The notes: generated by a model not told the origin, from the letters alone. Numbered from the stretch's first letter, positions 55,243-64,000 are shown. The stretch: 64,000 nucleotides of DNA from Alcaligenaceae bacterium (GCA_013416445.1 JACCER010000002.1:62001-126000), one strand, 5' to 3'. Numbers and translations: made by a program.

Positions 55243-56235
55243 ATGACCGGACACTCACGCAAGACAAGCTCAGCAGCCTCGCTGCTAAAAATTGGGGCAT
55301 CATGCCTGCTGGCGTTTTCACTGACAGGCATAGCCAGTGCCGACGATGCCCCCATCAGACTGGTCGTGCCCTTCCCGCCTGGCGGCAGCACCGACATCGC
55401 ATCGCGCATCATTCAGCCCAAGCTCGCCGAACTCCTTAACCGGAATGTTATTGTTGAAAACAAGCCGGGGGCAGCTAGCCAGATCGCAACACAGTACGTT
55501 GCACGCTCCAAGCCCGATGGCAACACCCTGCTGGTCAGCTTCGACACACATGCCATCAATCCTATCATCAAGCCGGATCTTCCCTACGATACTTTCAAAG
55601 ACTTCCGGGGCATTGCGTTTGCCCTGCGTTTTCCATTGGTCATAGGTGCATCTGAAGCGACTCCAGGCAAGAATCTAAAAGAATTCCTGAATGTCGCCCA
55701 GACCCAGCCTGGCAAATTCAGCTATGCGTCAACAGGCGCGGGCTCGTTGAATCACCTTGCCGCCGAAGATCTTAAACGCCAGGCAAAAGTCGACATTCTT
55801 CACGTTCCATTTGGCGGGGGCGGGCCAGCTGTGCAAGCGGTGCTGGGCAATGTCGTCAACTTCACGATGCTAAGCTACGCGGCCACGAAAGCACAAATTG
55901 CCGCTGGCAAGATCAAGCCTCTGGCAGTAACAGGCAGCAGCCGGCTTGCCGACCTGCCCGATACCCCCACCGTACAGGAGTCTGGCTTTCCCGGTTATGA
56001 AGCCTACTCGTGGATAGGCATTTTCGCCCCAGCGGGAACTCCAGACGCCGTCGCCAATAAGCTGACTACAGGTTTTCAGCAAGCTTTGAACGACAAAGAG
56101 GTCAAACAAAAGCTGACAGCCCTGGGTTTTGAAGTCATAGCCACCGATGGCCCCAGCGTGGATAAATACACCGTGGAACAATACAAGCGCTGGAGCCAGT
56201 TTGTGAAGGAAACGGGCTTGTCATTAACGAACTAG
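55243..56235 (+). CDS. Bug/TctC family periplasmic solute-binding receptor
   Basis: A 330-residue protein. The signal peptide ends SLTGIASA before DDAPIRLVVPFPPGGSTDI, which carries the family's ligand-pocket motif. It continues with STGAGSLNHLAAEDLKRQA and EAYSWIGIFAPAGTPD. The start at 55243 gives a complete signal peptide and follows AAAGGGAC. It is an orphan receptor without TctAB. Because it directly follows the TPP enzyme, it probably binds that enzyme's carboxylate substrate. Confidence 0.92.
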   Translation: MTGHSRKTSSAASLLKIGASCLLAFSLTGIASADDAPIRLVVPFPPGGSTDIASRIIQPKLAELLNRNVIVENKPGAASQIATQYVARSKPDGNTLLVSFDTHAINPIIKPDLPYDTFKDFRGIAFALRFPLVIGASEATPGKNLKEFLNVAQTQPGKFSYASTGAGSLNHLAAEDLKRQAKVDILHVPFGGGGPAVQAVLGNVVNFTMLSYAATKAQIAAGKIKPLAVTGSSRLADLPDTPTVQESGFPGYEAYSWIGIFAPAGTPDAVANKLTTGFQQALNDKEVKQKLTALGFEVIATDGPSVDKYTVEQYKRWSQFVKETGLSLTN

Positions 56236-56250
56236 GGTAGTTGATGGTGC

Positions 56251-56329
56251 TTGTCTGGTTCTAATGACATTTACCTGGTTCTAATGGCGTTTACCTGGTT
56301 CTAATGACGTTGTCTGGTTTTTATGACGT
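56251..56329. repeat. Four tandem ~20-bp repeats
   Basis: Units start at 56251, 56271, 56291 and 56311 (20, 20, 20 and 19 bp), consensus TTxCCTGGTTCTAATGACGT with small changes. A partial fifth, TGTCTGG, merges into the arm of the next inverted repeat. Multiple tandem ~20-bp repeats of this kind are typical of the ends of IS21-family elements, so this may be a leftover IS end (inference). Confidence 0.7.
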
Positions 56330-56510
56330 TGTCTGGGGTGGGTGTAGCTCAGTGCGGCACGGCGTGCTTGTTTCCGCGTCTGCCTCGTACAGCCGGGCGT
56401 CGGCCGAACTCGCTGCGCTCAAACAACGGCCGCCGACACCCCCCCGGCTTCCCTTCGTCAGCACGCGGCGCACGCCTACCGCCGCACTGAGCTACACCCA
56501 CCCCAGACAA
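56329..56510. repeat. Long inverted repeat element A
   Basis: A perfect 30-bp inverted repeat with arms 56329-56358 and 56481-56510, starting TTGTCTGGGGTG, around a 122-bp GC-rich centre that has its own partial pairing (GTCGGC/GCCGAC). No ORF inside has protein-like composition. The terminal bases echo the tandem units at 56251. Confidence 0.85.
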
Positions 56511-56619
56511 CTGCGCAATAGAAAATTGGCCGGCCTGACGGCCTTGCAGCCTGAAAAGCTGGTTTTACTGGCACTGTTGGTTAGTGAGGAGTAGGCTAGT
56601 CCAAACCTCGTTGATGCAA

Positions 56620-56838
56620 AAAGTCGGGTGTGTCGGGGGCTGTGCAGGCGCCTTGCGCAAGCCGTTACGGTCAGCGCCATCGAGGAGGCAAGGCCGCGGC
56701 TGTCTGAGCCCGGCGCTTGTCGGACCACTGGTCCGACCGGGCGAGTTCCGCGGACGCCTCGATGGCGCTGACCGTAACGGGAACCCCGCCAGGGGCGCAG
56801 CGCGTGAAGCCGAAACAGTCCTCGACACACCCGACTTT
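56620..56838. repeat. Long inverted repeat element B, nested
   Basis: Outer arms at 56620-56643 and 56815-56838 match at 22 of 24 positions (AAAGTCGGGTGTGTCG...). Inner arms at 56662-56685 and 56757-56780 match at 24 of 24. The centre carries GTCGGACC-ACT-GGTCCGAC at 56727-56745. The whole forms a three-level nested stem over 219 bp. Confidence 0.85.
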
Positions 56839-56880
56839 CGCAAGAATAAAAAAACCCGCATACAACACACCCCATAACGC

Positions 56881-56915
56881 AAAAAGCGCCTGTATTCAAA
56901 CACAGACGCTTTTTT
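56881..56915. terminator. Terminator downstream of the entericidin gene
   Basis: AAAAAGCGCCTGT (from 56881) and ACAGACGCTTTTTT (ending near 56915) pair with one mismatch around a short loop. On the minus strand a T-run follows. It lies about 40 bp beyond the entericidin stop. Confidence 0.75.
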
Positions 56916-56954
56916 AGTACAGCCCCAGAAATACAAGGCTGCAAGCTGGATTGT

Positions 56955-57086
56955 TTACTTGGTGGCTGACTTGGTAATGGCGTTACCTGCCTTGCTGATA
57001 TCTTCGCCAGCGCCGGCGACGGTATTGCAACCAGCTAAAGCGAAACAGCCCAGCAGGGCCAGGGAAGCAAGAATTTTAGTAGCCAT
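56955..57086 (-). CDS. Entericidin A/B-like small lipoprotein (43 residues)
   Basis: From ATG 57086 with AAGGAA at good spacing. It reads MATKILASLALLGCFALAGC with lipobox LAGC (Cys20), followed by a short tail NTVAGAGEDISKAGNAITKS typical of entericidins. In E. coli, EcnA/EcnB form an antidote-toxin lipoprotein pair, but single copies of unknown role are common in Betaproteobacteria. It stands alone between repeat element B and the FAH gene and has its own terminator. Confidence 0.85.
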   Translation of the reverse strand: MATKILASLALLGCFALAGCNTVAGAGEDISKAGNAITKSATK

Positions 57087-57146
57087 GTTTTTCCTTTCGG
57101 GATACAAGTATTTTTAATAACAACCTGACCAGATTCTAACGCAAAC

Positions 57147-57842
57147 TTAAGCGATTTTCACTTGAAGTTCGCCCAGTCCCGCCACTGCCCCGACCAGCAT
57201 ATCGCCCACCACGACAGGCCCAACTCCTTCAGGAGTTCCAGTGAAAATAATGTCGCCAGCCTTCAGTTCAAACAAGCCTGACAAATAGGCAATGGATTCA
57301 GCCACGCTCCAGATCATTTGCGACAAGTCGCTGGATTGTTTTACCTGACCATTTACGCTTAAAGAAATTGCGCCAGCATCCAGGGTCCCAAGCTGCGATC
57401 TAGGATGCAAAGGCCCTATAGGCGCCGAAAAATCGAACGCTTTGCCGACTTCCCAAGGGCGTCCCAGTTTTTTCGCTTCGCCCTGTAGATCGCGACGCGT
57501 CATGTCGAGGCCTATGCCATAGCCCCATACGCATTCAGCGGCCTGCTCAAGTGTCAGGTCGCGCCCGCCCTTGTCTAGCGCCACGACCAGTTCGATCTCG
57601 TAGTGCAGATTGCTGGTCTTAGGCGGATACGGCATGACGCCCGTCTGGCCGTTGGCCACATTCAACAAGGCGTCGGCGGGCTTGCTGAAGAAGAATGGGT
57701 CTTCACGGCCGGTAAAGCCCATTTCCTTGGCGTGCTCGGCATAGTTACGGCCTACGCAATAGACCCGGCGTACTGGAAACACGACGTCGGAGTCGGCCAC
57801 GGGAATGGCGACGACGGGGTGCAAGGGAATGAGCGTATTCAT
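57147..57842 (-). CDS. Fumarylacetoacetate hydrolase family protein
   Basis: A 231-residue protein with the FAH fold, which binds a divalent metal through the Glu-x-Glu and Asp motif (NLHYEIELVVALDKGG, and YGIGLDMTRRDLQ). The N-terminal VYCVGRNYAEHAKEMG is the family signature. Members include acylpyruvases and oxaloacetate decarboxylases, so the substrate is open. It adjoins ppa with no gap, and may be expressed with it. Confidence 0.9.
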   Translation of the reverse strand: MNTLIPLHPVVAIPVADSDVVFPVRRVYCVGRNYAEHAKEMGFTGREDPFFFSKPADALLNVANGQTGVMPYPPKTSNLHYEIELVVALDKGGRDLTLEQAAECVWGYGIGLDMTRRDLQGEAKKLGRPWEVGKAFDFSAPIGPLHPRSQLGTLDAGAISLSVNGQVKQSSDLSQMIWSVAESIAYLSGLFELKAGDIIFTGTPEGVGPVVVGDMLVGAVAGLGELQVKIA

Positions 57843-58379
57843 TTAATTTCCACCACTAACGTAGCGCTTTACCCCATCGACAATTTCCTTGAGCGCGGCT
57901 TCCGGACCTTCCCAGCCCTTCACCTTGACCCACTTGCCCTTTTCGAGATCTTTATAGTGCTCGAAAAAGTGCTGGATACGGGCGAGGTCTTCGCTAGGCA
58001 GATCCTCTGGCTTCAAGATGTTGCGGTACGGAGGGTAAAGCTTCTCGACCGGCACGGCCAGCACCTTGGCGTCGCCGCCGGCTTCATCATCCATGTGCAG
58101 TACGCCTATTGACCGGCAGCGAATGACGGCGCCGACCTGTATCGGAAAGGGTGCCAGCACCAGGACGTCAACCGGGTCGCCGTCATCGGATACGGTCTGG
58201 GGAATGTAGCCGTAGTTGCATGGGTAATGCATGGCGGTCAACATGAAACGGTCGACAAATACCGCGCCAGACTCTTTGTCGACCTCGTATTTGACCGGAT
58301 CCGCATTCATGGGGATCTCGACGATGACATTGAATTCGCCAGGAAGATTGTCTCCGGCGGGTACGCGGTCTAAGCTCAT
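57843..58379 (-). CDS. ppa: Inorganic pyrophosphatase
   Basis: A 178-residue soluble type I pyrophosphatase of normal length. Metal-binding aspartates are in [12 protein letters not shown], and other active-site residues are in [22 protein letters not shown] and NYGYIPQT. It hydrolyses pyrophosphate from biosynthetic reactions. Confidence 0.97.
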   Translation of the reverse strand: MSLDRVPAGDNLPGEFNVIVEIPMNADPVKYEVDKESGAVFVDRFMLTAMHYPCNYGYIPQTVSDDGDPVDVLVLAPFPIQVGAVIRCRSIGVLHMDDEAGGDAKVLAVPVEKLYPPYRNILKPEDLPSEDLARIQHFFEHYKDLEKGKWVKVKGWEGPEAALKEIVDGVKRYVSGGN

Positions 58380-58414
58380 GCTAGATTCAGCCTCAAAATA
58401 TAAATGTAAAAAAA

Positions 58415-59920
58415 TTAGTATTTGTCCGTACCACGATGCGGCCGGTCAGATGTTTGCGACAAATCGACACCCGGAATCGGGGCGCTGTCAAAGTATTGGT
58501 CAAAATCAGTGTGTGGCTCTGATGTAGCAGGCGGATTGCCGGATGACGGCTTGACGGTAACCGGCACGGGCTCATGCGAGTCGTAGTCGGTAAAGCCGAC
58601 AGCACTGGCAGCAACGGGCGCCACTGGCGGCTGCTTAACCACATGGGCCTCGGGCAGGCTTTCAACGTCGATCAGGGTAGGATCACCGCGGGTATCGGCG
58701 GCAGGCAAAGCCCGGTTCACCGGCAGTACAGGCAAAACACCCGCCACGCCCGAAGCCAGGCGCCAGTGCTTCATGGCATCGGCGGGACGGCCCAGGCGGT
58801 CGTATAGGTTGCCCAGCAAGGCATGAATACGCATATCGCTGCGGATATTCATGCTGCGCACCAGATAATGTTCACCCTGCCCCCACAATTGGCCGATCAG
58901 GCACAAATTGCCCAATGCGGCGAGCAGCGACGAGTCTTCAGGATGAGCCTTGAGCCATTCTTCGGCCTTGCTGAGCCGGCGCGCGACGAGCTCGGGCGGA
59001 CATTGAGCATAAGCGCTGAGCAGGCGTGGTTCCAGGCTGACAGCAATGGCTGCTTCAAGAATTTTCGACGCTTCGTCGTAATTGCCCTCGGCCTCTTGAA
59101 TGGCGGCTCCGGCAAGTGCGATATCAGGCAAACTGCGCTCTTCAGACTTCAGGTCGCCCCAAATGGACTTGAAGCCATCGGCCCCCGCCGCATGCAGGCG
59201 CGCGGATGCAGCCGTTTCGATAAGCTGCATGGCCTCGGCCTTATCGATTACGCCCCGGCGCAACAGCAAACGCGTGAGCTCGTAGACGCGATCGTGGTTG
59301 CGCAGTTGCCTATGGGCCCTCAATAATAGGCGAGTGGCATGAAAATAGCGCGAACTGGCGTCTTGCAAAGGCTGCAGCAAAACCAGGGCGTCTTGTGGAC
59401 GATTCTGATCCAGGTACATTTCAGCGGCCACCGTGGCTACCGCTTCGTGTAGCCGTGGGTCTGTGCCTGCGCTTTCCTTGGCCAGCGCCAGCGCCTCGTC
59501 GCGACGGGCGAACTCGCCAAGATGATGCGCCGCCCGGGCCGAAGCCAGTCCAGCCAAGACCCGGCGGCTGCTGGAGCGGCTGCGCCCCAACAACTTGGCA
59601 AGTTCTTTTTCAGCCTCGGTATAACGCCCTTCCAGCACGTTGATCCAGCCGTTCTCCAGCAACTGATAATCGCGATTTTCAGCGCGTAGCTTGCGCCAGG
59701 AACGAAAACGCTCGGGGCCGCCGGATATCCAGGCCAGCACCCGCAACAACACATACAAAATAACGAAAATCGCCAACGCCAGCAATACCGCCAAGGTCAG
59801 CGAAAGCTCGATGCGCCAGGGCTGAGCCACGATCAGTACATTGCCGCTGTGATCGCGCAAGACTAGCGCCAGCCCTACGGCAGCGACAAATACCAGTAAT
59901 GTCCAAAACCATGTTCTCAT
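58415..59920 (-). CDS. hemY: HemY-family tetratricopeptide membrane protein
   Basis: A 501-residue protein with two N-terminal membrane helices ([17 protein letters not shown] and [19 protein letters not shown]) and a TPR region. The family marks the end of proteobacterial hemCDXY operons, but its part in haem synthesis is unclear. The C-terminal 100 residues are Pro/Asp-rich and probably disordered. Its start is 3 bp after hemX. Confidence 0.92.
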   Translation of the reverse strand: MRTWFWTLLVFVAAVGLALVLRDHSGNVLIVAQPWRIELSLTLAVLLALAIFVILYVLLRVLAWISGGPERFRSWRKLRAENRDYQLLENGWINVLEGRYTEAEKELAKLLGRSRSSSRRVLAGLASARAAHHLGEFARRDEALALAKESAGTDPRLHEAVATVAAEMYLDQNRPQDALVLLQPLQDASSRYFHATRLLLRAHRQLRNHDRVYELTRLLLRRGVIDKAEAMQLIETAASARLHAAGADGFKSIWGDLKSEERSLPDIALAGAAIQEAEGNYDEASKILEAAIAVSLEPRLLSAYAQCPPELVARRLSKAEEWLKAHPEDSSLLAALGNLCLIGQLWGQGEHYLVRSMNIRSDMRIHALLGNLYDRLGRPADAMKHWRLASGVAGVLPVLPVNRALPAADTRGDPTLIDVESLPEAHVVKQPPVAPVAASAVGFTDYDSHEPVPVTVKPSSGNPPATSEPHTDFDQYFDSAPIPGVDLSQTSDRPHRGTDKY

Positions 59921-59923
59921 TGC

Positions 59924-61267
59924 TTACCCCTGTTGCGCCGCTGACGGCTTGGCAGGCTCTGCGACAGGCGTGTCGGCGGGGGTTGCTTGTGGTGCATCGT
60001 CAGGCTGCGAAGGCGCCTCGACCTTGGAGCCGACTTCATCATGCGGCTGGGAAGGCGATGCACTGGAAGAACCTATGGCGCCATCTTGCGCAGATTTGGC
60101 ACTGGCTTCGCGCAATGCCTCGATGGCCTGCAAGCTATTGGTGACGGTAGGCAACCTGACCTCGATGGACGTGTCAGCCATTTGACGCGCCAGTTTGAGA
60201 GCCTGGCGGGTCTGTTGCGCCTTAGGGTCGTAGCGGGTTTCCACTGCCTTGAGCACTGCCTGGGTTTCTGCGTGCCACACCTTGGGTTGGCGCATCATGA
60301 GCGCCAATTGCGCCGTCATAATGCGCAAGCGCAGGTTTTCACGAAAACGGGTAGCCTGATCCGGCGACATCAACAAGGCGGTTGGGTCATCAACCCGGCG
60401 CACCGTAATGAACTGGCCGAGATCCTGACGTATTGACGACCAGGCGCTGCCAGACCAATGCTCGGCGGTATCCAGTGCTTGACGCCACCACGGGGAGTTG
60501 TCATCGGCCGGACTGCCGTTGCCCGGCGCAGTACCCGTTGCAGGAACCGAAGCTGACTCAACAATGCCCGGTGCGGCGTCGTCAGGCACCATCAGGGAGG
60601 CCTCGCTGACCAGCGCGCTTAATTCATCAAGCTGCGTGGACAGCAGTGCGATATCGACGGTGGATGCCGCTCGCAAGCGATCGAGATCGCCATTGATGGT
60701 TTGCAACAATGAGGCCAAGCCAGGACGATTGGCGCGCGCCAGTTGCGCCTGTGCGGTTTCCAGTGAAATGATGGCGTTGGCAACATTGCCGCTGAGTTGC
60801 AACTGCTGCTGCGCAATGGTAAGCAAATGGTCGACATCGTTGATTAGAACCAGATCAGAGCCGCTGTCGGTAAGCGTGCGAAACGCCTGCTCGAGGCTTT
60901 CGACCTGGCTTTTCGATTCGATGAGCGAGCTTTCTAGGGCAGCTATTTGCCTGGCTTGCGCTTGCATCTGCGCCAAGGCTAGGCGGGACTGCTCGGCAGC
61001 CTGATTGGCGGCGCTGGTGCCGTTTTGAACCTGTTCGACCAGACTGGCGCTGGTTTGCTTGAACTGCTGTTGCTGATACCACAGTGCCGAGGCCAAACCG
61101 GCCGCGATCAAGAGCGCGACAATAAATGCCGGCGCCAGCACAGAGCGTGATTTTTTAGGGGCCGCAGCCATTTGAGGCTTGCTATTGGTGGCAGTCCCAG
61201 CAGAGGCGGAAACGCCTGCGGCGGATGCCTGAGCGGCTTGTGAGATCTCGGGTTTTTTATCTGTCAT
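59924..61267 (-). CDS. hemX: HemX-family membrane protein
   Basis: A 447-residue protein with a polar Ala-rich N-terminus and one membrane helix (residues about 42-65). A coiled-coil region with several heptads (about 70-130) and the conserved HemX core (INDVDHLLTIAQQQLQLSGNVANAI) follow, and the C-terminus is Pro/Ala-rich. It is often misannotated as uroporphyrin-III C-methyltransferase, although the catalytic domain is lacking. Its role is unknown and it sits between hemD and hemY. Confidence 0.92.
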   Translation of the reverse strand: MTDKKPEISQAAQASAAGVSASAGTATNSKPQMAAAPKKSRSVLAPAFIVALLIAAGLASALWYQQQQFKQTSASLVEQVQNGTSAANQAAEQSRLALAQMQAQARQIAALESSLIESKSQVESLEQAFRTLTDSGSDLVLINDVDHLLTIAQQQLQLSGNVANAIISLETAQAQLARANRPGLASLLQTINGDLDRLRAASTVDIALLSTQLDELSALVSEASLMVPDDAAPGIVESASVPATGTAPGNGSPADDNSPWWRQALDTAEHWSGSAWSSIRQDLGQFITVRRVDDPTALLMSPDQATRFRENLRLRIMTAQLALMMRQPKVWHAETQAVLKAVETRYDPKAQQTRQALKLARQMADTSIEVRLPTVTNSLQAIEALREASAKSAQDGAIGSSSASPSQPHDEVGSKVEAPSQPDDAPQATPADTPVAEPAKPSAAQQG

Positions 61268-61293
61268 GGCGAGATTGTAATCCTAGGAGCTTT

Positions 61294-62097
61294 TTAAGGC
61301 GGAGCCATCTGGCCTATGGCTTGAAAAATGGCGTCATCACTGGGTGGACATACTTTTACCATTAGCGGCGCAGGATTGCCAGCCGCGCTAACGGCGGATT
61401 GTAAACGGCTTGCTATTCGTTCATGTATAACAATAAAACGCGATCTGGCCCAGGCTGATTCCAACCCAAGACGCCTGATATTGGCGCAAACAGCGTCGAC
61501 GCTTTCGCTGCTGGTCAGCAAAAAAACGCAGGATTCAGGTTCTGCCAACGCTGCCGCCAGCGCTTTGGCCTGGATATCTGACCATTGCGCCGCCTTGCGA
61601 CCATACAACGATAAGCGCCGGACCTGCATGCCGGCCTGCTCACATTGCTTGCCCAGCCATTCACGCCCCGATTCTCCTCTGACAATCAGTGCCCGTTTCA
61701 TGTGAGGCAAGCGCGCTTGCAAAAGCGCCCACAATGCTTCCGAGTCCTGATTGCAGCTTTCAGCATCAGGGTGCAAGATTTGTGCCCGACTGAGCAAACC
61801 TGATGCATACAAAGGCTGCGCGCTGGCCCAGCCCACCGTGGCAGCCAGTGTACCGTGGGGCCAGGACGCACGCCCTGATTGCTCGGCCAACTGATCGAGA
61901 TAAAAACGAACCGCGTTGCTGCTTACAAAGACGACCAGGTCGTAATCGCGGGGCAAAGGCAATTGTTCGGGATCGCTTTTTAGCGGATGTATCAGCAAGG
62001 CGGGCAGAGACAGCGCCCGCCAGCCTGCCGCGTCCAGCCGCTGTGCCAACAGTTCATTTCTGCCCAAAGGGCGAGTCAGGACCACGCTGGCTTTCAT
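61294..62097 (-). CDS. hemD: Uroporphyrinogen-III synthase
   Basis: A 267-residue two-lobed protein. HemD is poorly conserved in sequence, so assignment rests on MKASVVLTRPLGRNELLAQRL, LVVFVSSNAVRFYLDQL, a C-terminal VFLLTSSESVDAV and its position between hemC and hemX. It cyclises hydroxymethylbilane with inversion of ring D. Confidence 0.93.
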   Translation of the reverse strand: MKASVVLTRPLGRNELLAQRLDAAGWRALSLPALLIHPLKSDPEQLPLPRDYDLVVFVSSNAVRFYLDQLAEQSGRASWPHGTLAATVGWASAQPLYASGLLSRAQILHPDAESCNQDSEALWALLQARLPHMKRALIVRGESGREWLGKQCEQAGMQVRRLSLYGRKAAQWSDIQAKALAAALAEPESCVFLLTSSESVDAVCANIRRLGLESAWARSRFIVIHERIASRLQSAVSAAGNPAPLMVKVCPPSDDAIFQAIGQMAPP

Positions 62098-62129
62098 GCT
62101 TGCGACAAGCTTAAAACGGCCGCCACGTA

Positions 62130-63077
62130 TCAGGAGGCCGAACCTGGGGCCAACAGCCTGGACAAGATATCCTTGGCACCTTTATTCAGGAGCTCTTGCG
62201 CGGCCTGCTCGCCCAATTGCAAGGCCGAAGCCAGCGGCCCCGACGCATGCGAACGTATGATGTTTGATCCATCGGGCTCGGCTACCAGCGCGTCGACGCG
62301 CAGCGTGCCGCCTTCGAGTTGCGCAAAGGCGGCCAGTGGCACCTGGCAAGAACCGCCCAGCACGCGCGAAACCGCGCGCTCGGCTATCGTGCAGGCCGTT
62401 GCCTCGGCGCAAGCCAGCGGAGCAAGAATGCGATGCATATCAGTGCGTTGCTCTAGGATTTCTATACCCAAAGCCCCTTGCCCAGCAGCGGGCAGGCTTT
62501 GTTCAACAGAGAGCAAGCCGCATATGCGGGATTCAAGCCCCAAGCGTCGCAAACCGGCTGCAGCAAGAATGATGGCGGCATATTCACCACGATCAAGCTT
62601 GCCCAGACGCGTATCCAGATTGCCACGTAAAGGCTGGATTTTCAGCAAGGGGTATTGCTGCCGAATTTGCGACTCGCGGCGTAGGCTGGATGTACCCACG
62701 ATTGAACCATCCGGCAAGGCATCGAGAGAGGCATAATCGTTGGATACGAAAGCATCACGCGGATCATCGCGTTCCATGATGACCGACAAGGCAAACGGAC
62801 TTTGCATATCGACCGGTACATCTTTGAGCGAATGCACGGCCAAGTCGGCACGCCCGTCGAGCAGTGCGGTTTCCAGTTCTTTGACGAACAAGCCTTTTCC
62901 GCCAATTTTCGACAAGGTGCGATCCAGGATCTGGTCGCCCCGCGTGGTCATGGTGAGCAGGCTGACTTCGCATTCAGGATAAAGCGCTTGCAGCCGATCA
63001 CGCACATGCTCGGCCTGCCACAAGGCAAGCCGGCTTGCACGGGTTGCAATAACCAGCTTGGTGGGTGCTGCAACCAT
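62130..63077 (-). CDS. hemC: Hydroxymethylbilane synthase (porphobilinogen deaminase)
   Basis: A 315-residue protein. The dipyrromethane cofactor Cys is in [13 protein letters not shown], and [26 protein letters not shown] and DSPRDAF-like segments ([12 protein letters not shown]) are present. It polymerises four porphobilinogens. It is the first hem gene, 3 bp after the small membrane protein. Confidence 0.97.
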   Translation of the reverse strand: MVAAPTKLVIATRASRLALWQAEHVRDRLQALYPECEVSLLTMTTRGDQILDRTLSKIGGKGLFVKELETALLDGRADLAVHSLKDVPVDMQSPFALSVIMERDDPRDAFVSNDYASLDALPDGSIVGTSSLRRESQIRQQYPLLKIQPLRGNLDTRLGKLDRGEYAAIILAAAGLRRLGLESRICGLLSVEQSLPAAGQGALGIEILEQRTDMHRILAPLACAEATACTIAERAVSRVLGGSCQVPLAAFAQLEGGTLRVDALVAEPDGSNIIRSHASGPLASALQLGEQAAQELLNKGAKDILSRLLAPGSAS

Positions 63078-63080
63078 GAT

Positions 63081-63209
63081 CTAGCCCGCCAATTGAGTAA
63101 ATACGATGGCAAGCACGATGCCGATAATAGCCAGAATGAACAGGCCTTGTAGCAGCGACAAACCAGATTCGTCGGGCTTTTTACGGCCCGAGGATTTAAA
63201 CAGACCCAT
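63081..63209 (-). CDS. Small single-pass membrane protein (42 residues)
   Basis: From ATG 63209 with AAGGAAGC upstream. The sequence MGLFKSSGRKKPDESG is followed by one membrane helix (LFILAIIGIVLAIVF) and a short tail. It overlaps the 3' end of terC by 14 bp and ends 3 bp before hemC, so it is sandwiched in one transcription unit. I do not recognise a family and it may be overlooked in most annotations. Confidence 0.7.
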   Translation of the reverse strand: MGLFKSSGRKKPDESGLSLLQGLFILAIIGIVLAIVFTQLAG

Positions 63210-63915
63210 TTACAGCTTCCTTGCTGGCGCCTTTGCGACTGGATATCCATTTGCCCAGCCCAACCACCAGAATTGCGCCTATGACTTCTGCGGCTATCTT
63301 GATTGTACTAGGCTGCACACCCCAGCGATTCTCAATGAAAATATCGGTTACCAGCATGCCACCGGCGATCCAGCCCAACAAAGCGGCGCCCAGGGTAACC
63401 ACCAAAGGGAAACGATCGATCAGTTTCAAAACAATGGTGCTGCCCCATATAATAATAGGCACGCTCAGTAACAAGCCGAAAATCACATAGCCCAACTGGT
63501 GATCAGGTATGGTGCTTTGTGCTGCGCCGGCAATCGCGATGACGTTATCCAGGCTCATGACGAAGTCGGCGATAATAATGGTCTTGACTGCGGCCCAGAT
63601 GGAAGCGCTACCCTTGATGCCATCATGCGCATCGTCATCGGGAACCAGCAGCTTGATGCCGATCCAGAGCAACAACAACCCCCCGGCGATCTTCAGGAAG
63701 GGAATACCCAATAAGGTCAGCGCAAAAGCGATCAGGACGACGCGCAATATAATGGCGCCGGCAGTCCCCCACATGATCCCCTGGAAACGTTGCTTGGGGC
63801 CCAGATTACGACAGGCCAGCGCAATAACGACAGCGTTGTCGCCGCCCAGCAAAATGTCGATCATGATAATCTGGAACAATGCGCCCCAGTGTAATGTTTG
63901 AATAAACTCTACCAT
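63196..63915 (-). CDS. TerC family membrane protein
   Basis: A 239-residue protein with about seven membrane helices. The family pattern of acidic residues within helices is present (GGDNAVVIALACRNLG, and FVMSLDNVIAIAGAAQ). TerC-family proteins are linked to metal export or metalation of exported proteins (for example manganese), and the name refers to tellurite resistance operons. Upstream sequence to the window edge at 64000 shows only an untranslated leader. Confidence 0.9.
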   Translation of the reverse strand: MVEFIQTLHWGALFQIIMIDILLGGDNAVVIALACRNLGPKQRFQGIMWGTAGAIILRVVLIAFALTLLGIPFLKIAGGLLLLWIGIKLLVPDDDAHDGIKGSASIWAAVKTIIIADFVMSLDNVIAIAGAAQSTIPDHQLGYVIFGLLLSVPIIIWGSTIVLKLIDRFPLVVTLGAALLGWIAGGMLVTDIFIENRWGVQPSTIKIAAEVIGAILVVGLGKWISSRKGASKEAVNGSV

Positions 63916-64000
63916 CTAATTTCCTGTTTTTGCCTGAATGGTAATACCCCTCAGCGCGGCGCCGAGGCATGGATATAGCGGCACATTGTAATTCAGGTTT

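Noticed and set aside
56251-56329. Possible CRISPR array
   Set aside because: The units are tandem with no unique spacers and no cas genes nearby.
56304-56944. Several ORFs inside the inverted-repeat region
   Set aside because: They are produced by the inverted repeats themselves: the same Arg/Pro/Ala-rich peptides appear on both strands. No protein domain is evident.

Overview
The window looks like a chromosomal segment of a betaproteobacterium of the order Burkholderiales, most likely family Alcaligenaceae (relatives of Bordetella and Pusillimonas). This rests on recognised proteins and gene order: two Bug/TctC-type periplasmic receptors, the gshB - PTS EIIA - HPr - EI block, leuC-leuD-leuB-asd-fimV-truA, hemC-hemD-hemX-hemY, and a thrB / BPSS1780-type membrane protein pair. 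Most genes lie on the minus strand. No sequence search was run, so family names come from recognised motifs and context.

Layout. 1-5758: N-terminal 1,919 codons of a giant LEPR-type, cadherin/CSPG-repeat adhesin that runs off the left edge. 6098-9009: ubiK, a Bug receptor and an MlrC-type M81 peptidase. 9475-12115: a lipoprotein, then glnK-amtB behind a clear sigma-54 promoter. 12161-15637: ptsI, ptsH, EIIA and gshB. 15704-18598: infC (AUC start), thrS with a predicted threonine-codon attenuator, and tRNA-Val(GAC). 18679-22500: two small unknown genes, trpF and two TRAP permease genes. 22653-29639: truA, fimV, asd, leuB, leuD, leuC. 29769-40175: a PLP amino-acid deaminase, an M48 lipoprotein peptidase, aroC, selO, a DUF2069 protein, a YihY/BrkB protein, a CBS protein, dusA, thrB and a membrane protein.

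40182-49664 is a compact Tad (tight adherence) secretion locus read right to left: flp-like pilin, TadG-like, TadE-like, an unknown exported protein, RcpC/CpaB, RcpA/CpaC secretin, an FHA-TadA ATPase fusion, TadB, TadC and a DUF192 protein. No TadZ or prepilin peptidase gene is present. 49910-51760: a TauE/SafE permease, then remnants of a phosphonate operon (phnC', 'phnN and an internally deleted phnP) that still has a good Pho box. 51860-56235: a glyoxalase-like protein, then a GntR regulator divergent from a TPP enzyme and a Bug receptor. 56251-56838 has no credible gene but holds tandem 20-bp repeats and two long, near-perfect inverted repeats. 56955-63915: an entericidin-like lipopeptide, an FAH-family enzyme, ppa, hemY, hemX, hemD, hemC, a 42-residue membrane protein and terC.

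The most notable signals are (1) a complete-looking transcription attenuator before thrS, with leader peptide MNSSTTRTPTCCV, a terminator and a competing antiterminator; (2) the decayed phn operon with its Pho box kept; (3) the paired large hairpins and tandem repeats near 56.3-56.8 kb; (4) a family of about a dozen dispersed intergenic palindromes related to GTCGGATTA-n-TAATCCGAC; and (5) the minimal Tad locus with its FHA-ATPase fusion and one unrecognised exported protein. Four small genes are easy to miss because of their size: the thrS leader peptide, the entericidin, the 42-residue membrane protein before hemC, and the 71-residue zinc-ribbon protein.
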